Source: an uncultured Thermoguttaceae bacterium
GTDB lineage: Bacteria; Planctomycetota; Planctomycetia; Pirellulales; Thermoguttaceae
Direction of reading: 5' to 3'
Length of the DNA: 10,388 nt
Assembly: GCA_934725735.1 (NCBI GenBank)
Contig: CAKVCP010000076.1
Span: 1-10,388, forward strand
Position 1 is the stretch's first letter, and each line of letters begins with the position of its first letter. Both the position numbers and the translations under genes were made by a program. Below, piece by piece: positions 1 to 6,940 of the stretch. Below the pieces are notes generated by a model. It did not search any database and was not told the origin of the DNA. It saw only the letters and a list, made by a program, of their open reading frames with translations.

Positions 1-2217
1 CCGCGCGATTATCTTGAGATAACGCTTCGTCGCGACGTCGCGTCTCTCACGGACGATTCGGTGCAATCGATCGTCGGCGAGATCGAGTATTGGCAAACGC
101 GCTATACGCGGCGCGGCCCCCTGACGAGTCTAACGGTGGACGCGCATGGAGATCGTATTGAGGCATTGTGGTTCAGCATGCCCTATATTTCGAACTCCTT
201 TGCGGAGGGGCGCCCCTTGATCCTCACGGGAAAGCCGAAGAAGACGAACGGGCGTTGGCAATTTTCTCATCCGAAGCTTACGTATCTTGACGCGGGACTG
301 GATCTTCCGACTCAAGGAGGAACGACTGATCCGGAGACGGGCGAGGAGAAATATGTTCTTCCGATCTACTCTCTCACGGAGGGCCTCTCCCAAGCGCAGC
401 TCCAGCGGATCATTCGCAACGTCCTCGACACGCTTCCCGATCGCGTCCCCGAGGCGCTTCCCGAAGCGCTCCGTCTTCGTCGCAATATTGCGCCGATCGG
501 CGAGGCGATTCGATTAATGCATTATCCGTCGACTCCGGAGGAATCTGAATACGGACGTCGACGGTTTGCGTATCAAGAACTTCTCGTATTACAGCTTGCG
601 CTGGCGATTTGCCGAACGCGTCGCCGTGCGAATATGAAGGCTCCGCCGTTGCCGGGAACAGCGAAGACGGATTCGCGAATCCGGCGCCTTTTTCCTTTTG
701 AATTTACGGCGGCGCAGAATCAGGCGATTCGCGAGATATCGATCGACATGGGGCGTCCTTCGCCGATGAATCGTCTTTTGCAAGGAGACGTCGGCTCGGG
801 TAAGACTGCGGTGGCGATTTACGCGGCGCTCCAGGCGGCGGCGAACGGCGCGCAAACGGCGTTGATGACGCCGACTGAAACGCTTGCGCGTCAGCATTTT
901 CGAACGTTGCAGGAACTTCTGACGGGGACGGCGACGCGGGTGGCGCCTTTTTTTGGCGGTCAAAGCGCTCGCGAACGGGCCGAGGTCGAAGAGGCTCTTG
1001 CGTCGGGGGCGGCGCATATTGTCGTCGGGACGCAAGCTCTTGTGTGCAACGAGCTTAAGTTTAAACGTCTCGGACTTGTCGTCATTGACGAGCAACATAA
1101 GTTTGGCGTGCGTCAACGCGCGCTTTTGAAGGGGGCGTCGGCGCTTGAGCCGCACTATCTTGTGATGACGGCGACGCCGATACCGCGCAGTATGACGATG
1201 ACCTTTTTCGGAGACCTCGACGTATCGACGATGCGGAGCGGCCCCCCGAATCGTCGTCCGCCGACGACGTCGATCGTGACGCGAAAGACGCGAGCAAGCT
1301 GGCTTGAATTTGTCAAATCTCGAGTCGACGAGGGACGACAGGCGTACTTTGTCGTCCCGCGCGTTACGGAGGAGATAGTTGAAGACGGCGAGCGCGGAAC
1401 GACTCTCGGATCGCGCGAATTAGACGCGTCGTTTGAAGAGGAGCTTGCGGAACCGGCGCGATGGACGCGATGGGAATCCCTTGAAAAAGAAGAGGGGGGC
1501 GACGCGCGTCAGAAGCGGAGCCAGACGCCTCTTCGCACCGTCGATTCCGTGTGCGAGGAACTTTCCTCGGGGCTTTTCAAAAATTATCGGATCGGGGCGC
1601 TGACCGGTCGCATGAAGGCGGCGCAGAAAGAGGAGATCATGCGTTCGTTCCGAAGCGGCGAATTGCAGATTCTCGTTGCGACGTCGGTAATCGAAGTCGG
1701 TATCGACGTCCCTAACGCGACGCTTATGACGATCGAAAACGCCGATCGGTTCGGACTTGCGCAGCTTCACCAGCTTCGCGGTCGAGTGACGCGAGGCGAG
1801 CTCCCAGGTTTTTGCGGAGTCGTGCCGACGAACGAGGAGCCGAACGCGGCGGAGGAGGATCGAAAAGCGCCGCGCCGTAAGAAGACGGATGGCGAGAAAA
1901 AGCGAGAGGAGTCGAGTCGAGCGGAAGCCCTCGAACGTCTGACGGCGTTTACCGAGTCGACCGACGGATTCGAGTTGGCGGAGAAAGATTTCGCGGCGCG
2001 CGGCCCAGGGGAACTTTTCGGTCAAAAGCAGCACGGTTCGGCGCAGCTCCGCGTTGCGAATCTCGCGAAGGATCGCGAACTGATCGAAGGGGCGCGAGAA
2101 GACGCAGTGGAGATCGTTCAACGCGATCCCGGCCTGTCGGAGTTTGAACACGAGGCGTTGCGTCGGCAAGTTTTGGCGCGATATGGGCAAACCCTCGATC
2201 TTGGCGACGTGGGGTAG
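1..2217 (+). CDS. recG: ATP-dependent DNA helicase RecG, 5'-truncated by the window edge
   Basis: RecG is a superfamily 2 DNA translocase that reverses stalled replication forks and branch-migrates Holliday junctions. The frame is open from base 1 with no stop, and its first residues (PRDYLEI) match the usual RecG 'P-x-x-Y-x-D' stretch, so the true start lies left of the window; the GTG at 61 is internal. An OB-fold wedge domain (about 61-300) comes first. The helicase core follows: Walker A GDVGSGKT at 784-807, DEQH box at 1087-1098, TATPIPR at 1168-1188 and QLRGRV at 1771-1788. The C-terminal ARGPGELFG segment of the translocation motif lies near 1996-2022. Two charged insertions are unusual: about 50 residues at roughly 1381-1530, and a Lys/Glu-rich stretch at roughly 1828-1923. 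The glycine usual after RGRV is Thr (1789-1791). Family assignment is secure. Confidence 0.96.
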   Translation, partial: PRDYLEITLRRDVASLTDDSVQSIVGEIEYWQTRYTRRGPLTSLTVDAHGDRIEALWFSMPYISNSFAEGRPLILTGKPKKTNGRWQFSHPKLTYLDAGLDLPTQGGTTDPETGEEKYVLPIYSLTEGLSQAQLQRIIRNVLDTLPDRVPEALPEALRLRRNIAPIGEAIRLMHYPSTPEESEYGRRRFAYQELLVLQLALAICRTRRRANMKAPPLPGTAKTDSRIRRLFPFEFTAAQNQAIREISIDMGRPSPMNRLLQGDVGSGKTAVAIYAALQAAANGAQTALMTPTETLARQHFRTLQELLTGTATRVAPFFGGQSARERAEVEEALASGAAHIVVGTQALVCNELKFKRLGLVVIDEQHKFGVRQRALLKGASALEPHYLVMTATPIPRSMTMTFFGDLDVSTMRSGPPNRRPPTTSIVTRKTRASWLEFVKSRVDEGRQAYFVVPRVTEEIVEDGERGTTLGSRELDASFEEELAEPARWTRWESLEKEEGGDARQKRSQTPLRTVDSVCEELSSGLFKNYRIGALTGRMKAAQKEEIMRSFRSGELQILVATSVIEVGIDVPNATLMTIENADRFGLAQLHQLRGRVTRGELPGFCGVVPTNEEPNAAEEDRKAPRRKKTDGEKKREESSRAEALERLTAFTESTDGFELAEKDFAARGPGELFGQKQHGSAQLRVANLAKDRELIEGAREDAVEIVQRDPGLSEFEHEALRRQVLARYGQTLDLGDVG

Positions 2218-2223
2218 TATTAT

Positions 2224-2265
2224 GAATTCGTCGCCGCTACGAATAGCGCGTACGACGACGAATTC
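2224..2265 (+). other. Stem-loop just downstream of recG
   Basis: Two perfect 10-base arms, GAATTCGTCG (2224-2233) and CGACGAATTC (2256-2265), enclose a second perfect 5-bp stem, CGCTA/TAGCG, with a CGAA tetraloop (2235-2248). The structure begins 6 nt after the recG stop. No T-tract follows, so it does not look like a standard intrinsic terminator. It may protect the 3' end of the mRNA, or help a Rho-dependent or otherwise non-canonical termination. The arms are seen in the sequence; the role is inferred. Confidence 0.6.
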
Positions 2266-2300
2266 CTCTTGGAACGCAGAAGCCGCCTTAGATTTCTGTT

Positions 2301-2356
2301 AAAAACAAATTTTTTCATGTAAAAATTTATTGACAGAAACTTTTTATTTCTATAAT
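2301..2356 (+). promoter_or_regulatory. Sigma-70-like promoter upstream of rho, with AT-rich upstream element
   Basis: A perfect -35 hexamer TTGACA (2330-2335) and a perfect -10 hexamer TATAAT (2351-2356) are separated by 15 bp, slightly shorter than the preferred 17. Immediately upstream, 2301-2329 is almost pure A/T with phased A and T runs, as in an UP element, and contains an 8-bp AT palindrome (2307-2314 with 2321-2328). Transcription would start near 2363 and give rho a leader of about 400 nt. Confidence 0.65.
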
Positions 2357-2763
2357 ACAGGTTGGAGGGTCTTTAATTTTTAAGAATATAGGATCGTCTC
2401 TTTTGATAATCGTTCACGGAAAAGACGCCGTTTGCGTTTACTGTTTCGTTCTTTAGACAAATCGGACTATGATCTTCGGTTGGAAGTTCTCGTCTTTGCT
2501 GGGAATTTCATGTCGCATCCCTATTAACGGAACGAATTTTTCATAAAAATCGGCAAAGTCAACGACTAGGCGAGTCGCTTTTGCGGTTTGACGCATGCTT
2601 GGCGTTCTGTTTTTATTTTGCTTTCGCGGCTCAATTTAAATAATTAAGACGCGGTAGGTAGAAGCCGTCTTGCATATAATCGTTTGTTTCCAGACGCTTG
2701 AAATATATCACACGGACAAGCGGATCCAAGGAAAGGAAAGCCCATTAGGGGAATAGAAGAGAT
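2357..2763 (+). promoter_or_regulatory. Long untranslated leader of rho, no gene seen
   Basis: This stretch has no convincing coding sequence on either strand and no tRNA-like fold. It is T-rich in places. A second perfect TATAAT lies at 2675-2680 but has no good -35 partner, so it is at most a weak second promoter. A short ACGC/GCGT hairpin followed by an interrupted T-run (about 2591-2619) could cause pausing. In E. coli, rho is autoregulated by Rho-dependent termination in its leader, so a long leader fits such control, but no specific element could be recognised. Confidence 0.4.
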
Positions 2764-4182
2764 ATGAATGAAAATCGTAACCCACGCGGTAGGAAATTAG
2801 ATCATAGGCGGGTTGGGTCCAAAAAAGAACATATGACGAATAACCAGCAATACCCTGGTTCTTGGGGAGACTCGTACGGCGGCGGTCAGCTTGGGCAATA
2901 TCGTCGTGCCGCTTCTCCAAATAGGATGGGGGCGGGGATCAATAATCAGCGTCGTCCACAGAATTCGACGAGTCCTCTTTCTCCTAAAGAGACGGGACCG
3001 AACGCGAATCTTCCTCCGTATCCCGTCGAGTTCGACGAATACGGCAACTATCGCGCCAGCGGCGTTCTTGAAATGCACCCGAACGGTTTCGGCTTTCTCC
3101 GCGATCCTGAAGATAATTACGTTCGTCATAAGTACGATCCTTTTGTTTCGTGCGGCGCGATCTCTCGTCTTGGTTTGCGCGAAGGCGCGCGCGTCAAAGC
3201 GGACGTTCGACCGGGCGTCGGAAGCAACGGCCCTCGCGTTTGCGCGATCTACGACGTCGACGGAATGTCTCCTGAGGATTACGCTTCCGTTCCTCACTTT
3301 GACGATCTTACTCCCGTGACGCCTCACGACATGCTTCGTCTTGAATGGAACGGCGGTCCTCTTTCAACGCGGGTCATGGATATTCTCACTCCCCTTGGCA
3401 AAGGTCAGCGCGCGCTTCTCGTCGCCCCCCCTCGTTCTGGTAAGACGATGCTTCTTCAACAGATTTGCCAGGCCGTGTGCAAGAACTATCCGGACGTTCA
3501 CGCGACGGTTCTCTTGATCGACGAACGTCCGGAAGAAGTCACCGACTTCAGGCGTTCGGTCAACGCGGAGGTCATATCGAGCAGTCTTGACTGCGAACTG
3601 GAAAGCCATATTCGCTTGGCGCAGTTTGTGATTACCCGTTGCAAGCGCCTTGCGGAAATGGGTAAGGACGTTTTCCTCCTTCTTGACTCGATCACACGTT
3701 TGGCGCGCGCGTTCAATAAATGGGTTGGCAACACCGGTCGAACGATGACGGGAGGCGTCGACATTAAAGCGATGGACGTTCCTAAAAAGATTTTCTCTTC
3801 GGCGCGTCAGCTTGAGGACGTCTACGACGAGTCCGGCAAGGTGATTCGCAAGGGGGGATCGTTGACGATTGTCGGAACTGCGTTGATCGATACGGGAAGC
3901 CGCATGGACGAATTGATCTTCCAAGAGTTCAAGGGGACGGGGAACATGGAGCTTGTCCTTGATCGCCGTCTTGCCGATCGCCGCATCTGGCCTGCGATCG
4001 ACGTGACGCAATCTGGAACGCGTCGCGAGGAAATGCTTTTAAGCCCGGCGGAACTCCGCGTGGCGAGCTATATTCGACGCTCCCTATTACAGCGCGATCC
4101 GGTCGACGCGATGAGCCAGTTGACCGCGACCCTCTCTCGATTCCGATGCAACGCCGACATTGTTAATCAGCTTGTGCACTGA
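2764..4182 (+). CDS. rho: Transcription termination factor Rho
   Basis: Rho is a hexameric RNA-dependent ATPase that ends transcription by translocating along nascent RNA. The 472-residue product is longer than E. coli Rho (419). Residues 1-97 are rich in Asn, Gln, Gly, Arg and Pro and look disordered, and the helical Rho_N domain of E. coli is not recognisable. The primary RNA-binding domain begins at GVLEMHPNGFGFLRDPEDNY (about residue 100). The RecA-like motor carries Walker A PPRSGKT (222-228), DERPEEVTDF and the Walker B LLLDSITRLARA (D308), then TGGVD, DTGSRMDE and EEF-like FQEFKGTGNMEL segments. About 11-12 residues (352-363) are inserted before GGSLTIV compared with E. coli. The start at 2764 has only a weak purine-rich site (AGAAGAG). 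An ATG at 2833 is possible but has no better site. glmU follows 47 nt downstream, probably in the same transcript. Confidence 0.97.
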   Translation: MNENRNPRGRKLDHRRVGSKKEHMTNNQQYPGSWGDSYGGGQLGQYRRAASPNRMGAGINNQRRPQNSTSPLSPKETGPNANLPPYPVEFDEYGNYRASGVLEMHPNGFGFLRDPEDNYVRHKYDPFVSCGAISRLGLREGARVKADVRPGVGSNGPRVCAIYDVDGMSPEDYASVPHFDDLTPVTPHDMLRLEWNGGPLSTRVMDILTPLGKGQRALLVAPPRSGKTMLLQQICQAVCKNYPDVHATVLLIDERPEEVTDFRRSVNAEVISSSLDCELESHIRLAQFVITRCKRLAEMGKDVFLLLDSITRLARAFNKWVGNTGRTMTGGVDIKAMDVPKKIFSSARQLEDVYDESGKVIRKGGSLTIVGTALIDTGSRMDELIFQEFKGTGNMELVLDRRLADRRIWPAIDVTQSGTRREEMLLSPAELRVASYIRRSLLQRDPVDAMSQLTATLSRFRCNADIVNQLVH

Positions 4183-4229
4183 TCTTGGGCTGGAGCGTTG
4201 TACGTAAAATTAATTAAAGGTGAATGAAA

Positions 4230-4985
4230 ATGAACGCCAAAGTCAAAAAAGCTGTTGTTCTTGCCGCCGGTAAAGGGACGCGCATGAAGTCCGACTTACC
4301 TAAAGTTCTTTTCCCCGTATGCGGCAAACCGATGATCGAATACGTTCTCGACGCGCTTGACGCGGCGGGCGTCGATGAAATCGTCGTCGTTATCGGGTTC
4401 AAAGGCGATCTTGTTCGCGACGCGATCAAGTCGCGTCCGAACGTTAAGTTTGCGGAGCAGAAAGAACTCTTGGGCACCGGTCACGCCGTCATGTCGTGTC
4501 GCGAACAACTCGAGGGATTTGACGGTCCCGTTTTCATCATTGCCGGCGACAACCCGATGCTCCAGAGCAGTTCCGTCGTGCAACTCTTCGACGAATACGA
4601 GAAAAACGTCGGCGAGGGCGTGTCGTGTATTCTCGGGACGGTGCATAAAGAAGATCCCTTTGGCATGGGGCGTATTCTTCGCGACGAGTCGGGTAGCTTC
4701 TACGGGGTCGTTGAGGAGAAGGACGCGACGGACGAACAGCGTCAAATTAAAGAAATTAACATGAGTTACTATGTCTTTAATACGCCTGATCTCCTGGCTT
4801 CCCTGAACGGATTGCGCGCTAATAACGCCCAAAAGGAATACTACATCACGGACGTTCCCGCCATTCTCCTCGATAAGGGCAAGAAGATTCTCGCGCTTCC
4901 CGTTTTGAAAGAAGTGGAATGTCTCGGCGTGAACACGCAGGCGGACGTGGCCCTTGTTGAGGAAACAATTCAAAAGCTTTCCTGA
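4230..4985 (+). CDS. glmU: GlmU-type UDP-N-acetylglucosamine pyrophosphorylase, single-domain
   Basis: The protein should transfer UMP from UTP to N-acetylglucosamine-1-phosphate to make UDP-GlcNAc, the precursor of peptidoglycan and lipid A sugars. It has the full set of GlmU N-terminal motifs: LAAGKGTRM (residues 11-19), Q77 and LGTGHAV (81-87), the Mg-binding Asp in GDNPML (D107), EEKDATDEQRQIKEIN (162-177), NAQKEYYITD and the second metal ligand N235 in GVN. At 251 residues it stops where bifunctional GlmU would continue into the left-handed beta-helix acetyltransferase domain, which is absent here. The acetylation step must be done elsewhere, or the protein works on a related sugar phosphate. 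The start at 4230 is preferred: AAAGGTGA at 4216-4223 puts its GG 9 nt upstream of this ATG, but only 3 nt from the alternative ATG at 4224. Confidence 0.88.
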   Translation: MNAKVKKAVVLAAGKGTRMKSDLPKVLFPVCGKPMIEYVLDALDAAGVDEIVVVIGFKGDLVRDAIKSRPNVKFAEQKELLGTGHAVMSCREQLEGFDGPVFIIAGDNPMLQSSSVVQLFDEYEKNVGEGVSCILGTVHKEDPFGMGRILRDESGSFYGVVEEKDATDEQRQIKEINMSYYVFNTPDLLASLNGLRANNAQKEYYITDVPAILLDKGKKILALPVLKEVECLGVNTQADVALVEETIQKLS

Positions 4986-5036
4986 ACGAATTTACGCGGA
5001 ATTCTAGACGATTCTTTAAAGATTTCCGGCTCTCTT

Positions 5037-5062
5037 CGCCGATAGACTGTGAGGCGTTTTTT
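5037..5062 (+). terminator. Weak intrinsic terminator candidate after glmU
   Basis: CGCC (5037-5040) can pair with GGCG (5053-5056) around a 12-nt loop, followed by six Ts (5057-5062). The T-run is good, but the stem is only 4 bp, so this is a tentative call. Confidence 0.35.
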
Positions 5063-5278
5063 AGCGACGCGTCGTATGCAGCCTTTGCAACGCAAGGGTT
5101 GGTGGAATTTTTCAAAATCGATAATTTCGCTACAGTCGCAACGACAAGAACGCCGATAAATAGCCTAGCATGAAGAAGACGAGAGCGACCTTAGAGCGCC
5201 TTCGTGTTCTTTGTATCGATAATTCCGAGACGTTCGGAGCTGGTCGCGTTGTATGGACAGGCGGACGTTTCATATCAC

Positions 5279-5285
5279 GGAGGAG
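5279..5285 (+). promoter_or_regulatory. Strong Shine-Dalgarno site that sets the lipoprotein start
   Basis: GGAGGAG at 5279-5285 leaves 9 nt between GGAGG and the ATG at 5293. It fixes that ATG as the start rather than the in-frame ATG at 5170, which has no such site. Confidence 0.8.
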
Positions 5286-5292
5286 AAGCGCG

Positions 5293-5511
5293 ATGCGTAA
5301 ATTCTTACTGTCGCTGTTGCTTGGGGCCCTGACCTTAGGGTCTGTCGGATGCGTCCTTCCGGCTTATTCCGGAGACCCCGCGAAGAGAACGCAGCAGCTC
5401 TACAATACGTCTGAGGACCTGCGTCAATCGGAAGAAACGTGGGAACGCATATGGATGATGGATCAACCCAGCCATATGACCCCGTATCGCACCCACGGAG
5501 GTATAACCTGA
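5293..5511 (+). CDS. Small predicted lipoprotein, uncharacterised
   Basis: The 72-residue product begins MRKFLLSLLLGALTLGSVGC: a positively charged N-terminus, a hydrophobic core and a Cys at residue 20 in a lipobox-like GSVGC context. The -3 residue is Ser rather than the usual Leu/Val/Ile. It would be exported, lipidated on Cys20 and membrane-anchored. The mature part is short and polar, with SGDPAKRTQQLYNTSEDLRQ and an aromatic, Trp-rich middle, ending DQPSHMTPYRTHGGIT. That tail resembles small uncharacterised proteins remembered from planctomycete genomes, an impression that needs a search to confirm. No function can be given. The gene has its own strong ribosome binding site and is followed by a clear terminator, so it is probably a single-gene unit. 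Confidence 0.8.
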   Translation: MRKFLLSLLLGALTLGSVGCVLPAYSGDPAKRTQQLYNTSEDLRQSEETWERIWMMDQPSHMTPYRTHGGIT

Positions 5512-5520
5512 ATTCAACGC

Positions 5521-5542
5521 CTTGAACGCGACTACGTTCAGG
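5521..5542 (+). other. Short hairpin between the lipoprotein stop and its terminator
   Basis: TGAACG (5523-5528) pairs perfectly with CGTTCA (5535-5540) around CGACTA. A G-T wobble and a further C-G pair extend the stem outward to 5521/5542. There is no T-run, so it is probably a 3'-UTR structure rather than a terminator. Confidence 0.4.
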
Positions 5543-5557
5543 TCTGAGCATAAAATG

Positions 5558-5587
5558 ACGCTCGTTGGTAAGACGAGCGTTTTTTTT
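5558..5587 (+). terminator. Intrinsic terminator of the lipoprotein gene
   Basis: ACGCTCGT (5558-5565) and ACGAGCGT (5573-5580) form a perfect 8-bp stem with a 7-nt loop. The final T of the stem runs into seven more Ts (5581-5587). This is a textbook Rho-independent terminator for + strand transcription. Confidence 0.92.
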
Positions 5588-5606
5588 ATTTCTATAGGCG
5601 ACTAAT

Positions 5607-5636
5607 AAAAAATCGGCGCTACGTAAATAGCGCCGA
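5607..5636 (-). terminator. Intrinsic terminator of pyrC
   Basis: Read on the - strand, TCGGCGCTA and TAGCGCCGA form a perfect 9-bp stem (5628-5636 with 5613-5621) with a 6-nt loop, followed by six Ts (5612-5607). It starts 9 nt after the pyrC stop codon. Confidence 0.92.
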
Positions 5637-5645
5637 GAATAGGCG

Positions 5646-6932
5646 TTAGAACGTGTAACGAATTTCTCCGTCGACGATCGTCGCAACGGCGCGCCCCTTG
5701 AAGGAACGTCCAAAGTATGGCGAGTTCGAGCTCTTCGAATGGTTAAGGCTCGGGGTGAAGGTCCATTGCAACTCAGGATCAACGATGGTGACGTCGGCGT
5801 CGGCGCCCTCTTGCAAAGTTCCTTTCTTAAGTCCAAGGATTCTCGAAGGATTGAGGGACATTTTCTCGACAAGCTGCGACCATGTCAGCAAACCTGGGGC
5901 GACGAGAGTTTCAACGCACAGAGATAACGCGGTTTCGAGGCCGATGATACCGAAGGGCGCGACGTTGATCTCTTGAAGCTTCTTCTCGGCGGTGTGCGGC
6001 GCATGATCGGTCGCAATGACGTCGATGGTACCGTCGACGAGACCGTCGATGCACGCCTTCACGTGCCTAGCGCTGCGAAGGGGCGGATTCATCTTGTAAT
6101 TGGAGTCAAAGGATCGCAACTCTTCGTCGGTAAGGGTGAGATGATGCGGAGTGACTTCGGCAGTGACCTTTACGCCGCGCGCCTTAGCGCGTCGAATGAA
6201 GGCGATAGCGCCTTCGGAGGAGACGTGCATGATATGAAGCTTTCCGTCGACGCTTTCGGCGAGCGCGATATCGCGGGCGACCATGACTTCTTCGGCGACC
6301 GCAGGCATTCCGCCGAGCCCGAGGATGTTGGAGACGCGTCCTTCATGCATAACGCCGCCGCGGACTAAGGCGCTTGATTCTTCGTGGCATAGGACGGCCT
6401 TGTTGAACATTTTGCAGTATGAGAGGGCGCGGCGCATGAGGGCGTCGTCTTCAACGGAGGAACCGTCGTCGCTGCACGCGATGGCACCGCTTTCGAAGAG
6501 GAGCCCGAGCTCCGCCATTTCTTGACCTTTTCGGCCTTTGCTGATGCAACACATTGGGTAAACGTTGCATCGTCGCGCTTTGGACGCGAGTTCGCGAATC
6601 AAGGCGACGTTGGCCGTCGTGTCGATCGGGGGATTGGTGTTGGGACAGCAAATGATTGTGGTGAAGCCTCCGGCGACGGCGGCTAAGGAACCGGAAGCGA
6701 CGGTTTCCGCGTCTTCGTATCCCGGTTCGCGCAGATGGACGTGCATATCGACAAGGCCGGGAAGAACGAGCAGTCCCTTGGCGTCGTAACGTGGCATTTC
6801 AGGAGCGACGCCAGCGGGATCGACGTTGATTCCCGCGACTTTACCGTTGATAACGAGAAGGTTTGCGACAGCGTCGAGATTTTGAGAAGGATCGACGATT
6901 CGCCCGTTTTCAATGAAAATAGACTTTGACAT
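5646..6932 (-). CDS. pyrC: Dihydroorotase (class I, PyrC)
   Basis: The enzyme catalyses the reversible cyclisation of N-carbamoyl-aspartate to dihydroorotate, the third step of de novo UMP synthesis, in the cytoplasm. The 428-residue length is usual for class I bacterial dihydroorotases of the amidohydrolase superfamily. Metal and active-site motifs are all visible: HVHLREPG (H64, H66), CSDDG (D155/D156), CHEES (H183), HIMHVSS (H236) and ATDHAPH (D309). This argues for an active enzyme, not one of the degenerate PyrC-like partners that some ATCases carry. On the - strand a GGAG (6945-6942) lies 9 nt before the ATG, supporting this start. It is 123 nt downstream of pyrB, probably in the same operon, and ends at a strong terminator. 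Confidence 0.96.
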   Translation of the reverse strand: MSKSIFIENGRIVDPSQNLDAVANLLVINGKVAGINVDPAGVAPEMPRYDAKGLLVLPGLVDMHVHLREPGYEDAETVASGSLAAVAGGFTTIICCPNTNPPIDTTANVALIRELASKARRCNVYPMCCISKGRKGQEMAELGLLFESGAIACSDDGSSVEDDALMRRALSYCKMFNKAVLCHEESSALVRGGVMHEGRVSNILGLGGMPAVAEEVMVARDIALAESVDGKLHIMHVSSEGAIAFIRRAKARGVKVTAEVTPHHLTLTDEELRSFDSNYKMNPPLRSARHVKACIDGLVDGTIDVIATDHAPHTAEKKLQEINVAPFGIIGLETALSLCVETLVAPGLLTWSQLVEKMSLNPSRILGLKKGTLQEGADADVTIVDPELQWTFTPSLNHSKSSNSPYFGRSFKGRAVATIVDGEIRYTF

Positions 6933-6940
6933 ATTTGTCG

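Larger units (their letters stand above)
4986..5292 (+). other. Gap between glmU and the lipoprotein gene
   Basis: No gene is supported here. The stretch holds a weak terminator candidate (5037-5062) and a 10-bp direct repeat ATCGATAATT at 5117-5126 and 5215-5224, each copy containing a -10-like GATAAT. No good -35 was found for either. The lipoprotein promoter probably lies here but cannot be placed with confidence. Confidence 0.5.

Noticed and set aside
61..63. GTG at 61 as the recG start
   Set aside because: The frame is open to base 1 and the upstream codons encode recognisable RecG sequence, so this GTG is internal.
589..1155. - strand open frames opposite recG (589-1155 and 1420-2190)
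   Set aside because: They are Arg-rich shadow translations of the recG coding strand with no family resemblance.
2675..2680. TATAAT as the main rho promoter
   Set aside because: No acceptable -35 lies 16-18 bp upstream and there is no proper extended -10; the pair at 2330/2351 is far stronger.
5170..5292. ATG at 5170 as the start of a 113-residue protein
   Set aside because: It has no Shine-Dalgarno and would bury a clear lipoprotein signal peptide 41 residues in; the ATG at 5293 has GGAGGAG at good spacing.
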